A stretch of 64,000 nucleotides of DNA from Chromobotia macracanthus (GCA_036877525.1 JAZGTH010000075.1:1541501-1605500); one strand, 5' to 3'. Counted from the first letter of the stretch, positions 1-12,611 are shown. Numbers and translations are program-made. The notes: generated from the sequence alone by a model not told the origin.

Positions 1-1512
1 GATTTCAAGATCTCAACATAAAATGTGTATCTCACATGAAAGACCTTGATTTGTCTTTGAATCAGCAAATAGTGCCCTCTCAGAATGAATTAAAAATGAA
101 ATAATAAAAATAAAAAATCTCTTTTTTAATTGTGCTAGAGCTTCTGTCTGATCTTCTTCAAATTTGGGTCAAATTCTTGAAAGCATTCCAAAGAAAAGTG
201 ATTATGAAAGCTGTTGCTGTGATTTAAAGAGCAGATGAGACCTCATTACAGTGAGAGAGCAGACATATCTCAGAACAAAGATGCAGTTGTCTAATTCCTT
301 GTCAAAATCAGGTGTGAAAACTACTAAACAGTGTTTAAAACTGGACAATAAGATGCTTTGATTTTATGTTTCAATTCTGGTTCTTTTTAAAGTATACTAT
401 GAAGTAAAATAATCTGATAACAAACATCACACTGTGTGAAGTTTAACTTTACAAAATGTAGTTAATACTTTCCTCCTTTTTTAGACACTAAATTTCTACT
501 TCTCAGATATAAAAAAACTGTTAATAGTGTCACAGAACCAATGTTTCCACTCTTCAGAGAAATCAATTAATCCGTGGTTTACTTATGCTTGATTTTTCTA
601 AGATGGAGTAAGTATTTTAGCTGAAAACGGACACATCATCTTTAACATACAGTTAGTCACAGGCAGTCTTCAGTGATGCTTTGACAGGGGTTGCTCTGGA
701 TGTCCAGATCTCAGTTCTTACCCTCTGGGTCTCTGAGCAGAAAGCAGATTAGACCTGCTTGTTTAACATGCTTAAGGGGGAAGATTTCCCAGTATTACCC
801 AGCTGCTGCAGGGGGAGGGGGGACTTGGTTTCTAGCCCAGAGAAAACTGAAGCAACTAACTGAAACGTACCATATGACGAAAGATTACATCTGAACTGAG
901 ACCAGTACAAATTATGAGAGACAGATTACATACACAGATTATATTATTATAAAATCATTGCACAAACCTCAACAACAATGGTTAAATAACGTTACTGTAC
1001 TGTTATAATCAAAGTGCGTCCAGGTTTACATGCACAGTATACATGTGCATTAGGTATACATGTACATGTGTGTTCTAATTCATTTCTGATGTTTAATGAT
1101 CTAATGTTTATATCAATAGATTAAGTGAAAATATAACAAGAAAATATAAGGTAAAAAACATAAATCATAATGAATTGCCAAAAATAAAAGAAAATGACAG
1201 TAAAATAATAAAAAATACTTTTGCTTGCCAAATGTTTTGTTGCATCTTTAAAATATTTTAATCATTGTTGCAGTTATTTGACTTAAAACGTATAAAAACT
1301 AAAAGTAACAGTTTGAGTGTGTTACCAATAAGAACCGTCCAAAATATAACCCAATTTCTCTTAATAGATTTCACATAATCATGCTATCAGTTATGTTATG
1401 ACATTATTGGTCAGTAAAAAGATTTCAAAACTGTAGCACATTACCTCAGGGTCAATGTTCAATAAACTCAACAACAGATCACTAGAAATCTGGAGATTAA
1501 CCTTTGCATTTC
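1..1512. other. grik1 intron 1 (partial), no recognised element
   Basis: This AT-rich stretch lies downstream of the grik1 signal-peptide exon on the minus strand, so it is the start of that gene's first intron, cut by the window edge. I see no exon with plausible splice sites, no RNA gene and no recognisable transposon in it. Its few short open frames have no family resemblance. Confidence 0.5.
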
Positions 1513-2148
1513 AGCACATCTACCCCAGTACATCTGCCCTACCTTATAACCACAGCACATCTGCCCCAGTACATCTGCCCTACCTTATAACCACAGCACA
1601 TCTGCCCTACCTTATAACCACAGCACATCTGCCCCAGTACATCTGCCCTAGCTTATAACCACAGCACATCTGCCCCAGTACATCTGCCCTAGCTTATAAC
1701 CACAGCACATCTACCCCAGTACATCTGCCCTACCTTATAACCACAGCACATCTGCCCCAGTACATCTGCCCTACCTTATAACCACAGCACATCTACCCCA
1801 GTACATCTGCCCTACCTTATAACCACAGCACATCTGCCCCAGTACATCTGCCCTAGCTTATAACCACAGCACATCTGCCCCAGTACATCTGCCCTAGCTT
1901 ATAACCACAGCACTCTACATCCCCCCTACCTTATAACCACAGCACATCTGCCCATACATCTTATAACCACAGCACATCTACCCCAGTACATCTGCCCTAC
2001 CTTATAACCACAGCACATCTACCCCAGCACATCTGCCCTACTTTATAACCACAGCACATCTGCCCCAGTACATCTGCCCTACCTTATAACCGCAGCACAT
2101 CTACCCCAGCACATCTGCCCTACTTTATAACCGCAGCATATCTACCCC
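1513..2148. repeat. 41-bp minisatellite in grik1 intron 1
   Basis: About 15 tandem copies of a 41-bp unit run through this interval. Each unit is made of two related halves, CAGCACATCTGCCCC and CAGTACATCTGCCCT, followed by an ACCTTATAACCA spacer, so it looks as if a shorter unit doubled before amplifying. Copies differ by C/G and G/A substitutions, and a few near 1910-1970 are shortened. A short open frame at the left edge is only the repeat being read through. Confidence 0.9.
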
Positions 2149-2744
2149 ACCTCTCCTCCTTCTCATAAAACAACAAGATAAAGAAAGAGAAATATGGACT
2201 GGATGGGATGGACTGAAAAACAGTCACTGCAAACATCATCACATAGATATCAATCAAATCAATCAGGAAGACACCAACTATCAACCAGTACTAATATTTC
2301 TCAAGATTATTTCAGATCTGATATGGAACATCATGTACATCTTTTGAGTTAGTGAATCAATATCCATCAAGATGCATCAGAAGCACTGGAACATCAGGAC
2401 TCAAGTTATGTATCTAAACTGAATACAGTGGCCATAGACAGCTGTCACAGTCCAGTCTCAGAAATATTGTCACATTTCTGAACCATTTTTGCTCTTTTAA
2501 AACTGGTGCAGGTTAGTGGATGAATGCAGCCATGCTGAGCTGCACACCAAACTCACCTTGTTTAAAAAGTGTGCATGTGCTATCTTTAAAATAAATGACA
2601 TTTTATCTGAAATGTGATCTAATGCAATAACATTTAAAGTGGGCTTTTTAAGTATGTATTTCTGGGTGAAAGAGACAATAAAGCTGAAAAACAGTTCAGA
2701 AATATTAGTCCACATGTTGTGCACATGAAGGGTTTCATGCTCAC

Positions 2745-2826
2745 CGATTCTCAGGACCTGCTGAGGGCTCAGGCTGGTCTCTGTCAGTAGATACAGCAGT
2801 ATGACACAAACGCCTCTCCTCGCCAT
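2745..2826 (-). CDS. grik1: grik1 exon 1: kainate receptor signal peptide
   Basis: The first coding exon of an ionotropic glutamate receptor, kainate type (GluK1). The ATG at 2826 opens a signal peptide: two arginines, a hydrophobic core VCVILLYLL, then the mature start PQQVLRIG. Vertebrate GluK1 begins its mature chain with nearly the same residues (PQVLRIGG), and the family splices here in phase 1. The exon ends with a clear GTGAG donor at 2744. GluK1 forms glutamate-gated cation channels at synapses. The remaining exons lie beyond the left edge of the window. Neighbours support the call, because GRIK1 lies next to CLDN17/CLDN8 in human 21q22.1 in this orientation. Identity rests on 27 residues plus synteny, and another GluK paralogue is the alternative. 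Confidence 0.78.
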
Positions 2827-3260
2827 GGTGCGCCTGCGGGAGGATCATTCAGTATCCATATGCTGATGCACATCCATATTTTTCATTTGCCAATATTGTA
2901 TCCATACAGCAACAATTTCCATCTGAGCAGCATCCTTCCACTCAGTCAAACATCCCAGATCTCAAATCCAAAGGTGCTAACCGGGCAACACTTTCCAAAA
3001 CAAGTCCAGTGAATGCGCATCTCCTCCGGGCGAGCGGTCGCTCCTCCGTGCGCCTCTGATGCGCGTCGTGAAGATGATCTTCAGCTCTGGTCTGGTCCTC
3101 GACTGAGGAGATGATTGAATGTTTGATGAAACGCACATATAATCTGCCCGGGGCTGCAGCAGATTAAATACCCGTGATTTAACCGCATTCATCTGCGATT
3201 AACCCACTTAAAATGAAGAAAAAACCAAAGACAGACACAAAGAAAACAGCTGTGAAGTTT
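2827..3260 (-). promoter_or_regulatory. grik1 5' UTR and probable promoter
   Basis: The sequence upstream of the grik1 ATG is locally CpG- and GC-rich (about 2985-3075) in an AT-rich setting, as expected for a leader or TATA-less promoter. Short open frames here show no family similarity. No TATA box or start site can be fixed from sequence alone. Confidence 0.35.
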
Positions 3261-4430
3261 GTTCCGTGAGACAGTGTGTATGAATCACATGAATCAATAG
3301 TATGCAATTGTGCATGACATTATTAAACTGTTCCCACTGCGCTTCAGCGGTTCAGATCTGGATCTGGTTCAGGAGGTGAATGAGCGCTTTATTGGCTTTA
3401 TACAGAGAAATGATCTGGATCACGGATCGTGAGTTGTTTCCGTCGTTTGTGAAATGATATAAATATTATTTATATCACTTATATAAATATTGTATCATTT
3501 TAATATCTATAATTGTTTCACTATCCCTCAGACAAAATTAAATTAAGATATGGCATTAAATGAGTAAAGTATCTGCACTAAATTAACTATGTTAACTACC
3601 TGTTCTGGTATATACTTCAGCTAGAATAAACCACATCCTGTGAAAACCCTCATTAACTTGATCATTCTCACCACAGGAGGGAGCCACGGTGTCACTCCAG
3701 TTACAGGGAAACTTTTACAACAGGTACCAAACAAATGGTTTCACTATTCAGGGAAATAATATATACAGTGAACAATTCAGGGCTTTATTTTTCTGCACGT
3801 TTGAAGAAATACCAGATGCTGCTTTGTTTGTTACAACAGATAACGTGATTAATCTGCAGTAACAACATCTACAGTTGCATCTGATGCATAAAACAACTTT
3901 GTATGTATTTTTATACTATTTCTATATATTCAGAGCATTATATCCCATCTGACACCACAGTAAAACAGTTCAGATACCCTCCATGTATCCAAAAATATGC
4001 AGTTCCCACTTCAACAAAGCTGCTAGTCCAGTTTCTGCATGTGTGGGTGTTTTTGTCTGATCCTTCGCTGTTTCCCAGCAGGATGAACAGAGTTCTGATC
4101 AGTTCTTCTGTTGTAGCACTGCTAACAAAACAAGCCCTGGGTGTGTCCACACAAAGACTCAAGACAATAGCTGTCTTACATTACACAGAGACATTCTGTC
4201 TATCTGACGCCGCAGGGCAGGAAGATGCCAACACTGAACTGAGCCGAACTACCGAACTCAACACAAGAGAACCTGCCTGTAACTCTCAACCATACAGATG
4301 AATAGATTTTCTCCTGAGAAATACTACTGAGAAATGCACAGTTAAAACTAGAACAGAACCATTTTAAACTACATGCACATTTAAAAAGAGAAAGAAAGGT
4401 ATCAAATATCTTCACCTGAAGGATATGTCA
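3261..4430. other. intergenic, grik1 to claudin
   Basis: An AT-rich spacer between the grik1 start and the 3' end of the claudin gene. I see no gene, RNA gene or transposon in it. The longest open frames on either strand (about 3903-4415) overlap one another and have no recognisable domain. Confidence 0.5.
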
Positions 4431-4434
4431 GCTG

Positions 4435-4440
4435 TTTATT
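4435..4440 (-). terminator. poly(A) signal AATAAA, claudin gene
   Basis: A perfect AATAAA hexamer on the minus strand lies about 400 nt downstream of the claudin stop codon, which would give a 3' UTR of ordinary length. It is the natural candidate for the 3' end of that transcript. Confidence 0.5.
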
Positions 4441-4839
4441 GATCTAAATTGATCCAAAAATATTAAACACATCTATTTCAGTCAGCTTTCACATAGTACA
4501 AAATACCCCAAACTTTACCACAGCCTGAGGTAAGATCTGTATTTACAGTGGCTCATAAAAATTAATAAAAATCTTTGAAACAATTCATAACTACTGTTAT
4601 TTACAGTCACAGTTCTTAGATTCTACTACTTACAAAATACCACAGAGTATTTAAATTCTGTCCAACATTTTCCAAGAAATATGAAACAAAAAAGGAGTGA
4701 AATATATGACTAAAAGAAATGTTTAAAAAATATAAAGAAAAAAAACCCTAGCGTGTGATGTCCATTTTATCTTTCTGTTTCACTTTAACACACACATGCA
4801 AATGCAAATCCACAAGCCTTTGAAATGTCCAGCTAAATC

Positions 4840-5667
4840 TCAGATGTAAGCGAGTGGGCTGCGGGCAGATGGATGTCTGGAGGGCTGGATAAAGGGCTGC
4901 TGTCTGGAGGGCTGGATGAAGGACTGCTGTCTGGATGGTTGGTAAGATGGTTGTCCAGAAGGCTGTAGAAATGTCGGTGGACCAGACGGGTGGCTGTACA
5001 CTGACTGTGGTTGGGGGTGAAAGGTCACAGGTTGGGGCTGATAGGCCACATATGGGGCGGCGTTTCTTTTGTATATATACCTCTGGTCGGGGCCCTTGTC
5101 TACAGGGCCAGTACAGCAGGTAAAAATACATCCACCAGCGAACAGGAAGGCGGACGACACCCAGCCAATGTAAAGGGCCTCGCCCAGCTCCCTGCGCTGG
5201 GCATCGATGAGTAATGGGTTATAGAAGTCCTGGATGATCACATGACCGGTCCAGGACACAGGGATGATGCAGCAGAGGCAGCCCATGAGAATCATGCTTC
5301 CAGCCACGATGAGGACCACACGTTTCGCTCTGTCATTGCCTTGGATGCAAGCTGTGCATCTCATGCCTGCAATGGCGATCAATAAACCCAGCCCGGTCAG
5401 GGCCACGGAGCAGCACATGAGCCCACGGGCGGCCTGGAGGTCAGGGGGCAGTGCCAGAAGGGAGTCGTACACTTTACACTGCATGCGAATGTTCGCCTGT
5501 CTGTAGCAGTTCATCCACAAGCCCTCGTATCGGGTCTCCATCACAATGATGTTCTCTCCAATGAAAGCCGTCACCCGCCACATGGGCATTCCTGTGCTGG
5601 CCGCTGCCCCAATGAGCCCGATCAAGCTCACACACATGCCCACGATCTCCAGGGCACTGTTAGCCAT
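4840..5667 (-). CDS. cldn8: claudin-8-like tight junction protein
   Basis: An intact, intronless 275-residue claudin, a four-helix membrane protein that builds paracellular seals and ion-selective pores at tight junctions. The claudin signature is complete: W30, then G49-L50-W51, C54 and C64 in the first extracellular loop, followed by R81 before helix 2. Helices lie near residues 8-27, 82-102, 117-137 and 162-182. The single exon and the neighbours fit the claudin-8/17 group. The cytoplasmic tail is unusual: about 90 residues, roughly twice the family norm, rich in Q, P and S with repeats of FIQPSRQQ type, and ending in AYI, which resembles the C-terminal PDZ-binding motif of claudins. The ATG at 5667 is the only start that keeps helix 1. 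A CTTACCTGCAG just upstream could be an acceptor for a 5' UTR intron. The exact paralogue number is uncertain. Confidence 0.92.
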   Translation of the reverse strand: MANSALEIVGMCVSLIGLIGAAASTGMPMWRVTAFIGENIIVMETRYEGLWMNCYRQANIRMQCKVYDSLLALPPDLQAARGLMCCSVALTGLGLLIAIAGMRCTACIQGNDRAKRVVLIVAGSMILMGCLCCIIPVSWTGHVIIQDFYNPLLIDAQRRELGEALYIGWVSSAFLFAGGCIFTCCTGPVDKGPDQRYIYKRNAAPYVAYQPQPVTFHPQPQSVYSHPSGPPTFLQPSGQPSYQPSRQQSFIQPSRQQPFIQPSRHPSARSPLAYI

Positions 5668-6599
5668 GATTCCAGAACTGCTGCAGGTAAGGACATCGAT
5701 GTGAGGAGAGGTTTGGAGTCACCCTGCAAGGTTTTTGCATCCTACTGGAAAAGGAGCCAATAGGTGTTTACCTGTTCCCAGCCCCCACCTTCTGCTGTGG
5801 AGGGAGGGGGGGCACTGGGGCGGGTTGCTGTGACATCAAATCCCCTGTGAGCATTTGTGTCACTCCTGAACGGGGAGGAGGAGTGTGTAAACTCTGGTGT
5901 TGTTTGCTCACCAGGTTCCAGTTTCTTTCAGGGGTTCTGTTAAGTAAGGAAACACATCTGAAAAGGGCGCAGCCAGCTTACACCACCCAAAACACTCCAG
6001 TAACTACACTGCAACTCCCACCCTTTAGCCAGTGGCTCCAAATATTGAGAAAAATGTGGGCTTAGAAAATAACAGAATAATCACAAAGGGTTTGGATAAT
6101 CACATTGTTGACACTCTGCTGTCTGTTGATAAATTTGTATTGGGGTGACATTTATAGCTTCTGGAACATTTCCTGTGATAACAGAACAGAAACATACACT
6201 GTCATTCTGAAACCTAACAAAGAATATGTTTATTTTATCTTTTTCATAGGAATAAAGTTAGTCTTGTGCTTTAGAATATACTAATAACATACAAATAAAA
6301 AAAAACACAACAACATAAGACAATATATACACAATTGTTAACAATCGTTAATTCATTAATGTCACTGAAACAGTTAAATGTGTGGAAATATCACACATAT
6401 CACAATATCACCACATCCCTTTCTTGAGATTATACAGCGGAGAAGAAAATGCATTAAAATCAAAACATAACAACATCCACTGTCTGCACATACAGAAACA
6501 GATCATTAACAATCATGATTCATCTGGCATTCATCTCATTTTAATGCTCTTACGATCTTCTCTTGAGGTGTCATCCATCGTGTGCTCCTTTTGGAGTTT

Positions 6600-7075
6600 C
6601 TGGGGGGGAGACAGTACCGTGGCGGGTTATAGACTGTAGGGACTGCAGAATATGCAGGCTGACAATTGTGTCTAGGCTGGTAAGTGTAAGCAGGTTGATT
6701 TCATAACCGGGTCTGTTAGGGTGGTTATAGAGGCTGATCCGGCCCGATACAGCACAGCTGCCATGTCCTCTTTGTCCTGGGTGCGTGGAGCATGTCGACA
6801 GAGAAGAATCACTCCAGCCCTGAAGAGCAAAGTAGAAGTCACACAGCCAATGTAAAGGGCTTCCCCCAGCTCCCTGCGCTGGGCATCGATCAACAGCGGG
6901 TTGTAGCAGGTTGCCTGAAACAGTTCATCCACAAACCCTCTCAGCGTGTCTCCATGACAATGATGTCTGTCACCTTCCACATGTGAAGACTGGTGACAGC
7001 CAACACACCAATCAGACCCACAAAGCCAATGACCATTACCACGGCCTCACAGCAGATGCTTTCCCGTATCTTCAT
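6600..7075 (-). pseudogene. claudin-8-like pseudogene with internal deletion
   Basis: This is a degraded second claudin about 0.9 kb upstream of the intact one. From an ATG at 7075, the frame gives helix 1 (VMVIGFVGLIGVLAVTS), the MWKVT motif and IIVMETR. It then meets a TGA at 6941-6943 where the intact copy has a tyrosine. After EGLWMNCFRQ the sequence jumps, near 6910, straight to YNPLLIDAQRRELGEALYIG. About 91 codons corresponding to residues 58-148 of the intact gene (rest of loop 1, helices 2-3 and part of loop 2) are missing, and the frame shifts across the join. The C-terminal part then runs open to a stop at 6672. No functional claudin can be made from this, and a tandem duplicate that later decayed is the simplest reading. 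Confidence 0.85.
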
Positions 7076-9240
7076 CTTCTCCTCTACTCTTCTTCTACTC
7101 AATCACTCTCTCGATCTGTCCTGTACAGGTGGGTTTTCTACAATAACACTGGATCACTCAGAAGAGAAGTATTTACAGCCAAGAAAAAATGTTTATGCTG
7201 TTATGTGATCTTTAAAGAAAACTGGTGAAACATGTCAAGGGTAACAGTTTCATCATACTAGAAATCATACTTATATGCAAATAAAATTGTATTGCACATA
7301 AAACTCAATGCTATGACTCAGTTTAAATGGTATAAAATATTAAAATATATATTTAAAAACTGAAAATTATATAAGCAACATACATGTTTTATCTTTGTTC
7401 TGGAAAAAGAAACACTTATTCCAACTACCATTCGCATGCCAGTTTCTCTGCATCCACCTACAACTTATACATAACTTTTTAGGGTATTAAAATCATTTAG
7501 TTATTGCAAATCACTGCGATATGCACATTTGCAATAATTCAATAAATTCAATATATCTTGCAACCCTACTTGCCATCATCATAAACTCTCACACAAACCT
7601 GCTGGGCTGTCCTCACTAAGAAGCAAATGAAACACACACTAGTAAGGGAACAACATAAATAGCTGCAAAACTGACGTCACCTAGACAGTTACTCAGTCAC
7701 ATTCACTCACTGTACACCTGAACAGTCTGAGTGTGTGCAAATCTAAGACCAACAGAAGACTTACAAAGATACAGATACAAAATGTCTTAAAAATCAACTC
7801 CTGCCAGCCACTTCAAACTAGACTTAACTAGTGCTTTGACAGTCCTTTAATCTGCTCTAAATGATCCTGTTTAAATTTGTTTTACCTTGAAATAAACAAC
7901 TTTGTTTTAATAAAGATTTTGACCTGATTGACTACATAGATACATTTGGACCATGGTGAGCAAGTATTGTTTCTACAGAGAGCAGAAGCTCATTTCACCT
8001 GAACGATAATGTTCCTGCCGGGTCAGACATGAGAGAATGAACAGAAACCATCAGACCTGTCTGACGGGTTGACCTGCGGTTACAGCATCAGTATCATGTG
8101 TAAACACACACACACGTCCAGCCTAAAGCACAGGAGTGACATTCATCAGCACTTACATATGACCAACACACACATTCTCATTCAATCGTACATTTTAAAC
8201 AAGACATTTACTATATTTAATTCTGCCTCATTAGAAAAACACTGTACATGGACAAAATTCATAAGGGCTTTTAATACTGTCTGTTTTGTATTGATTATTG
8301 TTCATATTTAAAGTGGAGTAAAACATGAGCTTTGTGGTTCATGAGATGTTGCGCCACCCTGTGGATGCATGTAAAACTGCAGCCAGTCGCACAATGAGAA
8401 AACAAGCGCAACCATTTCACAACTATTTCATTATGATAGAAAGCAGCAGAAGTGTAAATATTTTACAAGTGCAAACATCATATTTAGAAATGATGATCCT
8501 TCCATAACACAGTATGTGAAAATCAGCACTTCAGGGATATATCGCAGTTTATATTTGATATTTTTGCTATAAGACAGGACTTTCTATAAGCTGTGTAATC
8601 TATGGTGATATTTGGCATGAATATTGGTTCAGTCTGGTACAGTTTGTTAGTTTTACATTGCAAGAAGACATATTCTGTTGCGATTGAAAACGTTTTAATT
8701 TAGTCAAAGCGTTTCAGCTCCTCTTTGATTTATTTATCTGAACATTTAACGAGCACCAGAAGGGTAGAAATATTATATCAATATTATAACAATGAGCTTG
8801 TGCTCGATCTCTGAGGACACATTGATGATTTTCCATGAGAACGGAAGAAAAATGTCTTGCACAAATTTCAGACCATATTGTTGGCCTGAGCTTTCCTCAG
8901 ATCATCTGATCATCAGTCATATCTGCAGTGATAGCTGGTGGATGTGGAGGCGAGTTCACACATCTCAGAAGACTTACTCATGTAAAGTGTCCCAATACTG
9001 ACCTGATCTTTTACCTGTTTACCTAAACCTGAAGTTTACCTGTTTAAAATAAATGTCACCGGGTTTATATAATGACATTTAGACATTTATGTAACTCAAC
9101 ACTGAAATCTGTAACTTGCCTGTTTTATCTGCTTAAAACAAAAAATTCAATTGCTTCATATTGTTTCTGGGAAAACTGTACATTCAGGAATAAACAGAAA
9201 CATGTTTTCATGAATCACAAGGCTCTGGTTTGGTTAAATA
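7076..9240. other. intergenic, claudin pseudogene to tiam1 3' end
   Basis: An AT-rich spacer with only short unrelated open frames on both strands. I recognise no gene, RNA gene or repeat family here. Confidence 0.5.
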
Positions 9241-9251
9241 TATAAAACAAA

Positions 9252-9257
9252 TTTATT
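9252..9257 (-). terminator. candidate poly(A) signal of tiam1
   Basis: An AATAAA hexamer on the minus strand about 1.07 kb past the tiam1 stop codon. It would close a 3' UTR of roughly 1.1 kb. Other weaker hexamers exist in this AT-rich region, so the true end needs transcript data. Confidence 0.35.
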
Positions 9258-10327
9258 TGATATAATAAGCTGTATTTACAAAATAAAGATGCGCTCTCTG
9301 TAGCTCAATGGGAACAATTTCAGTTTAGAATTTGTCATTAAAATATTTGTTCCAGTGATTCTCATGATTGCATTCAGCAAATCTGGAATTAAAAAAGAAA
9401 ACATCATTACTTGTTTAACTGGCGAGTAACTCACAAAAAAGAACAGTGAAAAATTTCACCGCATATATGTGGTGCATGTAAAGGCTCAGATGATCTTTTA
9501 TAAGAAACAGAGTGTGAATGACTAAACATGTTTAAAAAGGCAGAAAATGTGTCATTAATGCTGATTTAGAGCAGAATCACAACAACTCAAACAACAGTAA
9601 CACAACAGTCCATTAGCAAAAAATCATATTGCATTTTTTCAACAAAATTCAAGTAAAACAGGACGCAGTGACCTAGAATGAGCTGTAAAATCATCTGCTC
9701 AAAAGATTTTCGAAAAAAACATTCGGTTTAACAATGTTCAGCATTATTTTGACCTGAGATGTTTACATCTAAATTCAATGCAAACATTCCACAAATATTC
9801 ATCCCACATCTATTTCAGGTCAGAATACGGCGTAGTACATACATTTCAAATATATCTTGAATAAGTCAAAAATGAAATAAATATATACAAACAAAACAGC
9901 GTTTACAGTTTCTCTGTATAAATATGTGACAATGTTCAACAAATTAAAATGTGAAATATTATCCGGCTGTTGTTCTTATACCTAAATGACATAAATAATT
10001 AACAGCCCTTTCAACCATATTAAAAACACTCTCTTATTCAAGAAAAGAACAATGAAACAGCGAAGTAAAGGTAAAATCACTGCCGGCAGTTCATGTGCAA
10101 TTCTAGTTGATTAAATCTATTGATTGTACCGCCACATTTTTCCAGGCTTCTGATTGGCCACAGCATAGAGCTCATTGAATGTGTTTAAGAGTCTACAGTG
10201 GATAAGCACAATATCTTACAGCTAATTCATAAAGAATGTCTAACATTCAGAATATTAGTGTGGAGAAACCTTCGTCATGCACTGCTGATGTACTGGCCAC
10301 TTGTATTTCAGTGTATCCAGATGAATT

Positions 10328-11152
10328 TCAGCTTTCAGGGTTATCCTGTGTCTCATTCTCTGTGCTATTGCCCTCTCGGCGCACCCAGATGACATCATCA
10401 GGCACCGCCTGCTCGTCTACGCTGGACTCTGACACGGCACACTGCTTTCCTACGTGAGACAGCTTTGCATGCTGGGATTTGTAGTCCTTGATGTCTTGTT
10501 TGCTCTCCTTGTCTCCTCCCTGTTCTTCCTCCTCCTCTTCCTCAGCAGTGTCTCCCTCCAGCGAGAGTGCTGAGAGCGGCCCCTCCACATCTGGCTCAGT
10601 CGAGGGGCTTAAAGCGGACTGACAGAACTCGTCGTCGTCGCTTAGAATGTCTGTCTCTTTAACGTCTGGTTCCTGCTCCTCGTAGCGCTGAAAGTCAAAC
10701 TGTTCTTCCACCCAGCGGTCCGTGTCGCCAGTCAGAACTCCGTCCTGCTGTTGGGAATGCTGGGAGTCTGGTGAGTCACTGTCAGGCTCGGTGTCGAAAA
10801 CAATGTCCGTGTCGATGGTGAAGCGGTTTCGCACCAGTTTTCTTCGGCCCAGAGTGCGAGTCGGAGCAGAAACTGAGAAATAAGAAACAAACTTAAGCTT
10901 AAAAACCTTCAACACAACAGCCATTGCTTACATTTCATGTTAATGTAAAGCAGGTTTCATTCTGAGTTTGTGTGTGTACCTGCTCTGTTCATGGCTGGTC
11001 GAGCTCCTTTGAGAGCACACAGGCGTTTTCCTCCAAAGGGAACATACTGTTGACTCAGAGGAAGACTCTCAGTCTTCAACAGCTGACGACGCTGTTTATC
11101 TCTCAGTATTGAGTGAACTGTCTTCAAAAAATCCTTCTTACTCTCTGGAGAG
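10328..11152 (-). CDS. tiam1: tiam1 C-terminal tail exons
   Basis: The last two coding exons (10980-11152 and 10328-10872) encode the end of the PHc region and the acidic tail. Landmarks shared with mammalian TIAM1 are QQYVPFGGKRLCALKGARPA, RNRFTID, DTDRWVEEQFD, the acidic KETDILSDDDEFC and the near-terminal VIWVRRE. A run of glutamates (about 10520-10545) is a fish feature within an otherwise variable stretch. The stop TGA is at 10328-10330. Confidence 0.93.
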
Positions 11153-11500
11153 CTGAAGACACAAACCAAACAAACTATTACTATTACTGTCACTATTACT
11201 AGCAGTTACAGTTAATTGTACTAGCAGTTACAGTTAACAGTAATTTGAACAAACCCCAGAAAAGTAAAATACATAATATATAAAGTATTTTTACTTTATT
11301 TAATATTGGCATATTTAGTTTTTGTACTTTTTTGCCTTTTCTTTAGGACACAAACGATACCCTTTAATCTCATTATAATGATGTACAGCCTTAGTTAGAC
11401 ACACTGACCTGCAGCACAGCTGAAACACTCTCTCTGGTCTCCCCTCGGATTCAGACTTAACATGAATGATCTCACACACGGCCACACTCTCTCCATCTGT

Positions 11501-11594
<94 letters not shown>

Positions 11595-12570
11595 ATCTCT
11601 TTGGAGCAGTTCAATATTCTGTGCATTCACTTGTTGGTGTTTTGAGCTTACCTGTGTTCGGTGGGGTGCGCACCTGAAGTGCATCAGTGGGGATCATGTG
11701 ACAAAAACGGAACAGACCTCTTTCTTCACCTGAGACAGATGCCCTGTGAGAGCCACCCTGAGAGAGACAGAGAGAGAGATTTGAATAAAACAACCTATCA
11801 GGGTGTGACTATTGCTGCTCTAAACAAGAGAAGAACATTTTGTAAGAGGCCCAAATACACAAGAAATAGAGAGAGAAAGAGAGAGAGAGAGATAGAGAGC
11901 GGGAGAGGGAGAGAGAGAGAGCGGGAGAGGGAGAGAGAGAGAGAGAAAGAGAGAGGAAGAGAATGTTTAGACTGTTCTGCTCTGATACTGACGACCACAG
12001 ACAGACACTCACAATTTTCTTCTTCTGTTTGGAGTCTTTACAGATAAACACAACAGCAGTTTTGAACACTGTAAGAGACAGAGGAGTGTTTAACACAAAA
12101 CTTCAGCAGCACTTCAGAGTTTGTCATAACATGCAACAATCTACCATCTGCAGCAACTTAGAGAATGGGAAATGTGTTTGTCAAAAAAAATCAATGGTTA
12201 TCATAATGAGCTTATTTTGTTTATGCAAAATGTATTTTTCTGTTTATTTGGGGACAAATTTTGACCTCCACTTTCCATTCACCCATGCATCCACCCAGCC
12301 ATCCATCCAGCAGTAACAGTAGTTTTTCAGTGTGTTTGCATGAGTTCAAGTTAAACAGAAACAAACAAACCGAAAGTGGTGAGTTGAGGCTCTTTCTTGC
12401 ACTTCCCCAGTGAGGAGGACGGGTTGATCCAAGTCACGCTGCTGTGGAGGAGTAAATCTCCCATTGACAGATCAGTAACCTGGAATTATAGCAAACACCA
12501 CAGTTACTGGCACACACAAATGCGCGTGAGAATGAAGAGCTCACACACACACACACACGAGAATGAAGAG

Positions 12571-12611
<41 letters not shown>

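Noticed and set aside
3903..4301. 132-codon plus-strand frame
   Set aside because: No recognisable domain, no splice or promoter context, and overlapping frames on the other strand.
4748..5131. 127-codon frame overlapping the claudin gene
   Set aside because: A shadow frame on the same strand as the claudin; the claudin frame has the full family signature.
11315..11684. Long open frames of Cys-Val or Thr-His repeats on both strands
   Set aside because: They are translations of the (CA)n microsatellite, and the real tiam1 exon 11409-11496 lies in only part of the area.
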